In this document: piece by piece, positions 1 through 6,249 of the stretch
Layout: the number at the start of each line of letters is the position of its first letter
Position numbering within the stretch: position 1 is the first letter of the stretch
IMG/VR virus record: IMGVR_UViG_3300049222_000093
Location: 1 to 28,932 of that record
Origin: a virus
Length of the DNA: 28,932 nucleotides
Strand: one strand, 5' to 3'
Position numbers and translations under genes: made by a program
The notes under the pieces: model-generated
Databases searched by the model: none
What the model was told of the DNA's origin: nothing
The model's input: the letters and a program-made list of their open reading frames with translations, nothing else

Positions 1-1
1 A

Positions 2-907
2 GAAAAAGCTAAGGCATACAGAATAGCTGATAATAAAACTAATGAATATTCTGATTGGGATATGGGTTTATTAATTCAAGAATTTACTGACTTATTAGAT
101 AATAATTATGATTTAGAACTAACAGGTTTTGATGCTGATGAATTAGAAAAATTAATTGTAGGTGAAAAAGAAGGACTAACAGATGAAGATGCAGTTCCAG
201 AAACACCAGAAGAACCTAAGGCACAACTAGGGGATATATATAAATTAGGTGAACATAGATTGATGTGTGGGGATAGCGTTAATATTACTGATGTTGAAAA
301 ACTAATAAATGGTGAACGAATTGAAATGATGTTTACTGACCCACCATATAATGTTGCATTTAATGGTAGAAGTGGAAAGTTTGATGTAATTAAAAATGAT
401 AATTTAGATAAAAAATCTTTTAATAATTTTATTAATGAATTTATCAATACATTTAAAACATTAGGTATTAATACATACTATATTTGTTGTAATTGGGCAT
501 TCTATGGTGTGCTACAAGAAACATTAGAACCTAAATCTTGTATTGTTTGGGCTAAAAATGTTTTTGGATTAGGCAAAGGTTATAGACACCAACATGAGTT
601 TATTTTATTTGATGGTTTTATTGATGCATCTATAACTAATGAATCCGATTTATGGCAAATAAAAAAGGATACCAATTATAAACATCCAACTCAAAAACCT
701 GTGGCAATAGCAGAAAGAGCCATAAAAAACTCAAGTAAATCACAAAATGGTATATTAGATTTGTTTGGTGGTTCTGGCTCAACATTACTAGCTTGTGAAA
801 AAACTAATCGTAAATGTTATATGATGGAACTTGACCCAAAGTATATTGATGTAATTATCAAGCGTTGGGAAGATTTTACAGGACAAAAGGCAGAAAAAAT
901 AAATTGA
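2..907 (+). CDS. ParB-like / DNA N6-adenine methyltransferase, 5' end missing
   Basis: Predicted to transfer a methyl group from S-adenosylmethionine to adenine in DNA. The frame is open from base 2, so the real start lies outside the window. The first residues (KAYRIADNKTNEYSDWD) resemble the end of a ParB/Srx-like domain often fused to phage methylases. Numbering from the internal ATG at 62, the catalytic DPPY motif is at residues 93-96 (nt 338-349), a HPTQKP motif is near 208-213, and the AdoMet-binding FGGSGST is at 235-241. DPPY before FxGxG is the beta-class order. It sits just before the terminase genes, which suggests genome self-methylation against host restriction or marking of DNA for packaging. 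No cognate restriction enzyme is visible. The class is well supported; the target site is unknown. Confidence 0.92.
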   Translation, partial: EKAKAYRIADNKTNEYSDWDMGLLIQEFTDLLDNNYDLELTGFDADELEKLIVGEKEGLTDEDAVPETPEEPKAQLGDIYKLGEHRLMCGDSVNITDVEKLINGERIEMMFTDPPYNVAFNGRSGKFDVIKNDNLDKKSFNNFINEFINTFKTLGINTYYICCNWAFYGVLQETLEPKSCIVWAKNVFGLGKGYRHQHEFILFDGFIDASITNESDLWQIKKDTNYKHPTQKPVAIAERAIKNSSKSQNGILDLFGGSGSTLLACEKTNRKCYMMELDPKYIDVIIKRWEDFTGQKAEKIN

Positions 908-933
908 TTAATAGTGTCTATTATTGATATAAA
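904..933 (+). promoter_or_regulatory. candidate sigma70-type promoter for the late operon
   Basis: TTGATT at 904-909 and TATAAA at 928-933 are 18 bases apart in the short gap before the small terminase gene. Two small hairpins overlap or follow it: AATAG/CTATT at 910-922 and GCGTA/TACGC at 941-955. The same TTGATT -35-like element recurs at 7165. In AT-rich DNA such matches are common, so this is tentative. Confidence 0.35.
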
Positions 934-971
934 GCAATTAGCGTACACTCTACGCATGAAAAGAGGACAAA

Positions 972-1274
972 ATGGCAAGACCGAAACTAAACATCAATGG
1001 GGAGGAAGTTCAAAAATTAGCTTCATTTGGTTGTACTAATGTTGAGATTGCAGATTTCTTTAATTGTAATGAAGCGACTATTAGAAAGAGTTATTCCGAA
1101 TATCTTACAAAAGGCAGAAGTTTGAAAAAACTACGTCTAAGACAGATACAATGGAAGATAGCTGAGAATGGAAATGCAACTATGGCTATATGGCTAGGCA
1201 AGAATGAACTGGGTCAATCAGATGGCGGAATGGTATCTGATGAGAATGAACCACTACCATTTAGTGTAGATTAG
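972..1274 (+). CDS. terminase small subunit (putative)
   Basis: A 100-residue protein with an N-terminal helix-turn-helix (around residues 8-45; core GCTNVEIADFFNCNEATIRKSY), followed by a basic stretch and a short acidic tail. Small terminase subunits recognise the phage packaging site and recruit the large subunit, and an N-terminal HTH of this kind is usual for them. The identification rests on the fold and on the large subunit starting directly at its stop codon: the two genes share base 1274 (TAG/GTG). A ribosome binding site AAGAGGA lies at about 961-967. Sequence alone cannot exclude another DNA-binding protein, but the position is diagnostic. Confidence 0.82.
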   Translation: MARPKLNINGEEVQKLASFGCTNVEIADFFNCNEATIRKSYSEYLTKGRSLKKLRLRQIQWKIAENGNATMAIWLGKNELGQSDGGMVSDENEPLPFSVD

Positions 1275-2494
1275 TGCCTTTAAGTACACCTCAAAAACAA
1301 GTTCTTGAATGCGATAAAAGATTTAGAACAATCATAGCAGGAAGAAGATGGGGTAAGACTTTTTTATCCGTCACTGAGATAGCTAAGTTTAGCCGATATC
1401 CAAAACGTAAAGTCTGGTATGTAGCACCCACTTATAGAATGGCTAAGACGATTGTTTGGACTGACTTAATAGAAAAACTAACTGCACATAAATGGATTAA
1501 ATCCGTCAATAACTCTGACTTGACTATTACATTAAGAAATGGCTCAACTATATCATTAAGGGGTGCTGATAATGAAAATAGCCTTAGAGGTGTAGGATTA
1601 GATTTTTTAATTATGGATGAGTTTGCAGATATTAGAGAAAATACTTGGTATGAAATACTCCGCCCAACTTTATCAGATAGGAATGGTTCAGCTTTATTTT
1701 GTGGTACTCCTAGAGGTTATGGAAATTGGAGTTATAACCTATTTACCAAATCTGATGAAGACCCAGATAATTGGGCATCATTTCAATTTACTACCTTAGA
1801 TGGTGGCAGGGTATCACCACAAGAAATAGAACAAGCTAAAGCAGACCTAGATGAACGAACATTCCAACAAGAATACATGGGTTCATTTGTTAATTATGCA
1901 GGACAGATTTATTACAACTTTGATAGAAAAGATAATGTCATGGATAATTATGTACCTGATACTAATGAAATACATATTGGCATGGACTTCAATATAGACC
2001 CAATGTCCGCAGTTATATGTGAGTTAAAAGGCAATAATATTTATCTCTATGAAGAAATTGTTATCTATAGTTCTAATACTGACGAAATGGTACAAGAAAT
2101 CAAAAATAGATTTAAGGATAAGCATATATTTATTTATCCTGACCCTGCGTCAAAGCAAAGAAAAACATCAGCAGGTGGTGTCACTGATTTGGCAATACTC
2201 AAGAACGCAGGTTTTCATTTACGAGTAAGAAACAATCATCCGCTGATTAGAGATAGAATAAATGCGGTGAACACCAAACTAAAGAATGGAGTAGGCGACA
2301 GAACATTATTTATTGCAAAAAAATGCAAAACTATGTTAAAAAGCATTGAAAGACAAATTTACAAAGAAGGAACGACTGTGCCAGATAAGGACAATAATTA
2401 CGACCACATGAATGACGCATTAGGATATTTAGTGGAGTATTTATATCCTGTCAAAAGACAGTTTACACCTAGCAAACCCCAGAGGTGGAGTTAA
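1274..2494 (+). CDS. terL: terminase large subunit
   Basis: The DNA-packaging motor, with an ATPase that drives DNA into the prohead and a nuclease that cuts the concatemer. In this 406-residue protein, Walker A is GRRWGKT (23-29), Walker B is FLIMDE (111-116, catalytic E116) and the coupling motif follows at FCGTPRG (142-148). The RNase H-like nuclease domain begins near 233, with candidate metal ligands in GMDFNID (D238), IYPDP (D290) and DHMNDALGYL (D377, D381). The length is typical of a compact siphovirus TerL. The start is GTG at 1274, overlapping the previous stop by one base; the stop TAA in turn shares its last base with the portal ATG. Confidence 0.96.
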   Translation: MPLSTPQKQVLECDKRFRTIIAGRRWGKTFLSVTEIAKFSRYPKRKVWYVAPTYRMAKTIVWTDLIEKLTAHKWIKSVNNSDLTITLRNGSTISLRGADNENSLRGVGLDFLIMDEFADIRENTWYEILRPTLSDRNGSALFCGTPRGYGNWSYNLFTKSDEDPDNWASFQFTTLDGGRVSPQEIEQAKADLDERTFQQEYMGSFVNYAGQIYYNFDRKDNVMDNYVPDTNEIHIGMDFNIDPMSAVICELKGNNIYLYEEIVIYSSNTDEMVQEIKNRFKDKHIFIYPDPASKQRKTSAGGVTDLAILKNAGFHLRVRNNHPLIRDRINAVNTKLKNGVGDRTLFIAKKCKTMLKSIERQIYKEGTTVPDKDNNYDHMNDALGYLVEYLYPVKRQFTPSKPQRWS

Positions 2495-3912
2495 TGGCAT
2501 TATACAGTAGAGAATTTTTAACACAAAAACACAAACATTATGAAGAAAAGTTTGCCGACTGGCACTTTCATCTCATGTCCTATCTTGGCGGACAAGATTA
2601 CCAAAACGGATATCAGCTTAACCGATATATTTTAGAAACTGATGAGGAGTATCTTAAAAGAGCAGAAAATACTCCGATTGACAATCATTGTAAGAATGTG
2701 GTGCAAATCTATTCGTCTTTCCTTTTCCGAGTACCACCAACAAGAAACTATGGTTCATTAACTGGTGATGAACAGCTAGAAAGTTTCATCAATGACGCTG
2801 ACTTAGATGGCAGGTCGTTTAACAATGTAGTTAGAGAAATGCAAATGAACGCATCCATCTATGGTACTTGTTGGGCAGTGCTAGATAAACCTGCAGTGCA
2901 AACACAATCAAGAGCAGAAGAACTACAGTTAGATATCCGACCCTACATGAGTTTATATACTCCAGAAAATGTTTTGAATTGGAACTTTGAAAGAAGCAGA
3001 AATGGTAAATACGTTTTAACCTCACTTACACTACTGGAAGATTTATTTGAGGACATGGCAACAATTAGAGTTTGGACTATGGAGGATATCACTACTTATA
3101 AAGTTGCAGAATTTACAAAAGGCTATTCAACATCTAAGCCTATGATGATTGATGAAATGCCAAACCAATTAGGGAAAGTTCCTGCTGTAATATTATATAA
3201 CCAAAAATCTCAAAGACGAGGTATTGGTATATCTGATTTGAATGATGTAGCAGAATTGCAAAAAGCTATTTACAATGATTACTCAGAGATTGAACAGCTA
3301 ATCAGATTATCAAACCATCCAAGTTTAGTTAAGACACCTAATGTAGAAGCAAGTGCAGGTGCAGGTTCTATTATTGAAATGCCAGAAGATTTAGATAGCA
3401 ACTTAAAACCTTATCTCATTCAACCATCTTCCCAATCATTAGATGGCATAATGAATAACATCAATATGAAAGTAGAATCTATTAATAGAATTACACACAT
3501 GGGTGCAGTCAGAGCCACTGAAGCTAGAATACAATCTGGCATAGCCTTACAGACTGAATTTCAATTATTAAACGCAAGACTAAGTGAGAAAGCTGATTAT
3601 TTACAGAACGCAGAAGAACAAATCTGGAAGTTATTCGCAGAATGGCAAGGTAGAGATTTTGATGGTGAAATTATTTATCCAGATAGTTTCAACCTTAGAG
3701 ATTATGCATCCGACTTACAGTTCCTACAAATGGCAAAAGCTAGTGGTGTTCAATCAGATAGTTTCTTAAAAGAAGTAGATAAACAAATCGCTAGAGCAGT
3801 TGTAGATGATGATGAAAAGATTAATACGATTGATAGTGAGATAGACGCAAAGGCAGTCACTATCGGACAGTTTTCAACACCGACTATTGAAGGTGAGGAA
3901 GTACAAGAATAA
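2494..3912 (+). CDS. portal protein
   Basis: A 472-residue protein placed directly after the large terminase. Portals form the dodecameric ring at the capsid vertex through which DNA enters and leaves and to which TerL and the head-tail connectors attach. The sequence has the alpha-helical, acidic C-terminal character of SPP1/HK97-type portals. The stretch DFNDVAELQKAIYNDYSEIEQLIRLSN-type region (about 245-275) is the kind of helical segment found near portal stem domains; I can place it only by likeness. A GTG at 2485 is in frame, but ATG 2494 is preferred because it has a GAGGTGGAG ribosome site just upstream and the usual one-base TAATG overlap with terL. Confidence 0.88.
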   Translation: MALYSREFLTQKHKHYEEKFADWHFHLMSYLGGQDYQNGYQLNRYILETDEEYLKRAENTPIDNHCKNVVQIYSSFLFRVPPTRNYGSLTGDEQLESFINDADLDGRSFNNVVREMQMNASIYGTCWAVLDKPAVQTQSRAEELQLDIRPYMSLYTPENVLNWNFERSRNGKYVLTSLTLLEDLFEDMATIRVWTMEDITTYKVAEFTKGYSTSKPMMIDEMPNQLGKVPAVILYNQKSQRRGIGISDLNDVAELQKAIYNDYSEIEQLIRLSNHPSLVKTPNVEASAGAGSIIEMPEDLDSNLKPYLIQPSSQSLDGIMNNINMKVESINRITHMGAVRATEARIQSGIALQTEFQLLNARLSEKADYLQNAEEQIWKLFAEWQGRDFDGEIIYPDSFNLRDYASDLQFLQMAKASGVQSDSFLKEVDKQIARAVVDDDEKINTIDSEIDAKAVTIGQFSTPTIEGEEVQE

Positions 3913-4625
3913 TGGCATTAAGTAATCAATATAATTTCCCATTAGGATTATCTATACAAAAAGGTTTAGTACAAAATTATTCTGGTATTCAAAAATTTGG
4001 TTTGAATACTGCTGTTGGTTCTTCATTTGAAACTATTTGGGATGGCAATAATACATACACCTATCCCTCAAGTGCAGGTACAGCAACTGCTACATCATCA
4101 GATACAGATGATAATACTGGAACTGTAGAGATACAGGGATTAGATAGTAATTATGATTTGGCTACTGAAACATTAACGATTGGTGGAAGTGCAGGTTCAA
4201 CTTCATTTACAAGAGTATTTAGAGCCGTAATGAAAACTGCCAACACAGGAACTGCCAATGTTGGTACAATCTCAATTACAGTATCATCAACAACAGTGGC
4301 ACAGATTAGACCAGATTATGGACAAACTTTAATGTGCGTTTATACAGTGCCAAGAAAACACAATGCTTATTTAATGCAGATTGATATCGGTAGTTCTAAA
4401 GACTTAGAGAATGAAGTAAGATTTGTCACCAAAGAAATAGAGAATGGGAATGTATGGAATACTAAATCATTCATTACAACTAGAGGTGGATTTATAGAAA
4501 AGAACTATGCAGTTCCTGTAGTTATTCCTGCAAAGACAGATATTGAATTAATTGCTAAAGCTAGTGCCACATCAGCAGTCAGTGGTGGATTTGAATTAAT
4601 CTTAGAGAAGATTGACCAGTCTTAA
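3912..4625 (+). CDS. putative virion structural protein, beta-rich
   Basis: A 237-residue protein, rich in Gly, Thr and Ser and with no predicted signal or membrane segment. Features include ETIWDGNNTYTYPSSAG (about 39-55), EIQGLDSNYDLATETLTIGG (about 73-92), a FTRVFRA segment and a C-terminal VPAK/VYTVPRKHNAYL region. I recall this pattern from marine tailed-phage proteins annotated only as structural. The beta-sandwich look and its place between portal and head genes fit a head decoration or head-fibre protein, but this is inference. It overlaps its neighbours by one base on each side (TAATG), so it is translationally coupled to the portal. Confidence 0.6.
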   Translation: MALSNQYNFPLGLSIQKGLVQNYSGIQKFGLNTAVGSSFETIWDGNNTYTYPSSAGTATATSSDTDDNTGTVEIQGLDSNYDLATETLTIGGSAGSTSFTRVFRAVMKTANTGTANVGTISITVSSTTVAQIRPDYGQTLMCVYTVPRKHNAYLMQIDIGSSKDLENEVRFVTKEIENGNVWNTKSFITTRGGFIEKNYAVPVVIPAKTDIELIAKASATSAVSGGFELILEKIDQS

Positions 4626-4798
4626 TGGCTAGACGAGTTCCTAAAGACAAGAAAACCAAAGTTCCTAAAAAATATTTATCTGGACTGAAAGGTGCTAAAC
4701 GAGCAAGACGAGCATCATTAATTAAAAGAGTTTCAGCATTATATAAAGCAGGTAAAAGAATCCCAATGTCATTATTAAAATCAAGAACTAAAGCATAA
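4625..4798 (+). CDS. small basic protein, 57 aa
   Basis: ATG at 4625 overlaps the preceding stop by one base, and the TAA at 4796-4798 overlaps the next ATG. The product begins MARRVPKDKKTKVPKKYLSG, is very rich in Lys and Arg, and ends KSRTKA. It has no Cys and no hydrophobic segment. The coupling on both sides and the coherent composition argue that it is a real gene. A role in binding DNA or RNA inside the head is possible from its charge alone; I do not recognise a named family with confidence. Confidence 0.8.
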   Translation: MARRVPKDKKTKVPKKYLSGLKGAKRARRASLIKRVSALYKAGKRIPMSLLKSRTKA

Positions 4799-5034
4799 TG
4801 GTAAAAGCTAAACCCATATCAGCTACTGTTAAAGCAACCTTACAAAGAAAAGCTAAAGCATCTAAAAGATATACTTATACAACACTAGCCAAAGTTTATC
4901 GTAGAGGACAGGGTGCGTTTTTGGGTGCAGGTAGTCGTAGAGTTCCTATGGCGGCATGGGCTATGGGTAGAGTAAACTCCTTTCTAAGAGGTAGTCGTAA
5001 ACACGACTTAGACTTACGCAAAAAGAAAAAGTAA
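4798..5034 (+). CDS. small basic protein, 78 aa (zero-frame product)
   Basis: A 78-residue basic protein. The motif VYRRGQGAFLGAGSRRVP, followed by AWAMGRVNSFLRGSRKHDLDLRKK (about 33-76), resembles a small domain of unknown function that I recall from phages and large DNA viruses (DUF5824-like; unverified). It ends in KKKK immediately before a TAA that lies inside a slippery-looking A-rich tract, C AAA AAG AAA AAG TAA (5019-5034). The -1 frame stays open for another 75 codons, so a longer frameshifted form is likely (listed separately). The start overlaps the previous stop by one base. Confidence 0.8.
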   Translation: MVKAKPISATVKATLQRKAKASKRYTYTTLAKVYRRGQGAFLGAGSRRVPMAAWAMGRVNSFLRGSRKHDLDLRKKKK

Positions 5035-5258
5035 AAGGTAGAACAGTATCCACTACCGAGTTCTATAACTGGACACATCAACAACACAATCAAAAGAAAT
5101 GTTTTTGTGGTGAATTTGCTTGTATAGGTTTTAATTATCGTTTTGGTATGTTAGAACTATTATGTTTTAAACATTATCAAGAAAGGGTTAATCAATGCCA
5201 TACGGAAAAGGAACATACGGAAGCAAAGTCGGCAGACCGCCAAAGAAGTCTGCTATGA
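4798..5258 (+). CDS. candidate -1 frameshift fusion: basic domain plus Cys-rich tail (about 153 aa)
   Basis: After codon 78 (AAG at 5029-5031), a one-base backward slip would continue at GTA 5031 and add 75 residues ending at TGA 5256-5258. The added part includes STTEFYNWTHQQHN and a metal-site-like pattern C-x-C-x4-C-x13-C-x2-H (codons at 5100, 5106, 5121, 5163 and 5172). That frame is blocked upstream by TAA 4998-5000 and has no ATG, GTG or TTG before ATG 5148, which lies after the first three cysteines, so the whole Cys-rich segment has no start of its own. A weak GGTAG/CTACC hairpin (5037-5057) begins five bases after the slip site. The two halves are seen; the frameshift is inferred. 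A sequencing error is the alternative. Confidence 0.45.
5025..5031 (+). promoter_or_regulatory. candidate -1 slippery heptamer G AAA AAG
   Basis: The zero frame reads CGC AAA AAG AAA AAG TAA. The last slip unit, G AAA AAG, directly precedes the stop. It is weaker than the classical A AAA AAG because the P-site tRNA would re-pair on GAA, although the A-site Lys tRNA would re-pair perfectly on AAA. It has the same direction and the same position just ahead of a stop as the tail-chaperone site at 11299-11305. Confidence 0.4.
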
Positions 5259-5284
5259 AAAGAAAGAAAAAGAAGAAAAAATAA
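5195..5284 (+). CDS. micro-protein, 29 aa, Lys-rich
   Basis: ATG at 5195 encodes MPYGKGTYGSKVGRPPKKS followed by a poly-Lys tail ending at TAA 5282-5284. It has a GAAAGGG ribosome site at 5181-5187, and its stop overlaps the next ATG by one base. The GRPPKK core is like an AT-hook, so minor-groove DNA binding is possible, but a 29-residue protein gives little to test. It overlaps the end of the Cys-rich -1 frame in another reading frame. Its coupling to the next gene and its clean ribosome site support it. Confidence 0.7.
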   Translation: MPYGKGTYGSKVGRPPKKSAMKRKKKKKK

Positions 5285-5562
5285 TGGCTACTTATAGAGG
5301 TCGTCAAGTTAAGCTGAATAAACCATTCAGAACCCCAAGCAAATCAAAGAAGTTTGGTGTTTATGTAAAGAATAAAGCTACAGGCAATGTTCAGATAGTC
5401 CGATTTGGCGACCCTAAATTATCTATAAAGAAAAATATCCCTGCTAGACAAAGAAGTTTTATGGCTAGATTTAGACCCATATTAGCCAAAGTCAAAGGAC
5501 AGAAAAACCTATCCCCTGCTTATTGGGCAGTACAATCTTGGAAAAAAGGATTTAAAGTGTGA
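5284..5562 (+). CDS. small basic protein, 92 aa
   Basis: A 92-residue basic protein with the ordered pattern KKFGVYVKN...VQIVRFGDPKLSIKK...PARQRSFMARFRPI...LSPAYWAVQSWKKGF. This resembles a domain I recall from phage proteins, sometimes attached to prohead proteases (DUF6321-like: FGDPxxxIKxxxPxxRxSFxAR, then YW...W). No protease catalytic residues are present here, so only the domain is supported. The stop TGA (5560-5562) lies inside the left arm of the inverted repeat that brackets the next, antisense gene. The start overlaps the preceding micro-gene by one base. Confidence 0.8.
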   Translation: MATYRGRQVKLNKPFRTPSKSKKFGVYVKNKATGNVQIVRFGDPKLSIKKNIPARQRSFMARFRPILAKVKGQKNLSPAYWAVQSWKKGFKV

Positions 5563-5573
5563 TATGGTTGGTT
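5550..5573 (+). repeat. inverted repeat, left arm
   Basis: These 24 bases match the reverse complement of 6050-6075, with only two single-base insertions in the right arm. The core is TATGGTTGGTT preceded by AGTGTGA. The arm includes the last codons and stop of the 92-aa gene. Together the arms bracket the only minus-strand gene in the window. Confidence 0.85.
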
Positions 5574-5586
5574 TGTTTAGTTTAGT

Positions 5587-6030
5587 TTATAAATAACCTT
5601 TTGAACTATTTGGGCTAAAATTATCAAAGACACCTTCTCTGATTTTTATATCCGCATCTGTCAAAGAGTTTATTTTTTCTTGTTTTTCTTTTATTTCTTT
5701 TTTTCTTTTTTCTATTTGCTTCTCTAAATCTAATATTCTTGCTTGAATACTATTTTTCTTTTCAGTTTTAGCAAATAGAATTGCGTCTTTTATACTTTTA
5801 TGGAAATAATTAGGTTTACTAAATTCCCAAAATTTTCTTATGCCTTGTTTTTTACCATACGAACTAGCTGAAAAATCAACATAGTGCATTTTGGCATAGA
5901 CATAAAAATTATTTGATTTTTTATTGAATTGATATCCATATATTTTTGTTTTTCTAATTTCAAATGTACTTCTATCAATCATATAAAAGGTTTTTCCATT
6001 AAGGAAATATTCGTGTTTTTTATCAAACAT
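5587..6030 (-). CDS. antisense accessory gene, unknown, 147 aa
   Basis: The only minus-strand gene. It has a perfect AGGAGG ribosome site (complement of 6037-6042) 6 bases before its ATG at 6030 and an extended -10 promoter further upstream. The N-terminal half (about 1-90) is rich in Tyr, Phe and Lys. Residues about 95-125 form a highly charged coiled coil (KQIEKRKKEIKEKQEKINSL). There is no signal peptide, membrane segment or recognisable catalytic motif. Its isolation, own promoter, opposite strand and flanking inverted repeats are the signs of a moron or recently gained cassette, interrupting the usual portal-to-MuF run. I do not recognise the family. A role in host takeover or superinfection exclusion would be pure inference. 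Confidence 0.8.
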   Translation of the reverse strand: MFDKKHEYFLNGKTFYMIDRSTFEIRKTKIYGYQFNKKSNNFYVYAKMHYVDFSASSYGKKQGIRKFWEFSKPNYFHKSIKDAILFAKTEKKNSIQARILDLEKQIEKRKKEIKEKQEKINSLTDADIKIREGVFDNFSPNSSKGYL

Positions 6031-6049
6031 AATTTACCTCCTGTTCGAT

Positions 6050-6075
6050 AACCAACCATATTCACACTGTTAAAT
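6050..6075 (+). repeat. inverted repeat, right arm
   Basis: The right arm of the pair with 5550-5573, read as AACCAACCATATTCACACTG followed by TTAAAT on the + strand. It falls in the 5' untranslated region of the antisense gene, just upstream of its ribosome site. The two arms are about 500 bases apart. Confidence 0.85.
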
Positions 6076-6080
6076 AGCAA

Positions 6081-6104
6081 ATTAAATTTTATATAAAATT
6101 TAAT
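6081..6104. promoter_or_regulatory. 24-base perfect palindrome, possible operator
   Basis: ATTAAATTTTAT is followed by its exact reverse complement. The palindrome lies between the antisense -10 element (6115-6120) and its ribosome site, inside the presumed leader. It could be a repressor operator or an RNA hairpin. It is pure A/T, so chance contributes, but 24 bases without mismatch is long. Confidence 0.5.
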
Positions 6105-6114
6105 AAACATCTCT

Positions 6115-6123
6115 ATTATACCA
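6115..6123 (-). promoter_or_regulatory. extended -10 promoter of the antisense gene
   Basis: On the minus strand this reads TGGTATAAT: a perfect TATAAT with the TGn extension. No good -35 lies at 17 bases (a TTGAAA is only 12 bases upstream), which extended -10 promoters tolerate. Transcription would start near 6108, about 80 bases before the ATG at 6030. Confidence 0.6.
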
Positions 6124-6249
6124 TATTGAGATTTTCAATTTTTCAGAAATAGGGTAAAAATGGACATAATGAAAAATAGAATTATTTGTTATCACAATTT
6201 AGGGTGCGACAAACTTGTACATTTGACACGATTTTTGGAAAAATAAAAA

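Noticed and set aside
4896-5093. 65-aa minus-strand frame opposite the small basic gene.
   Set aside because: Its translation mirrors the Arg/Gly-rich plus-strand gene and lacks ribosome signals.
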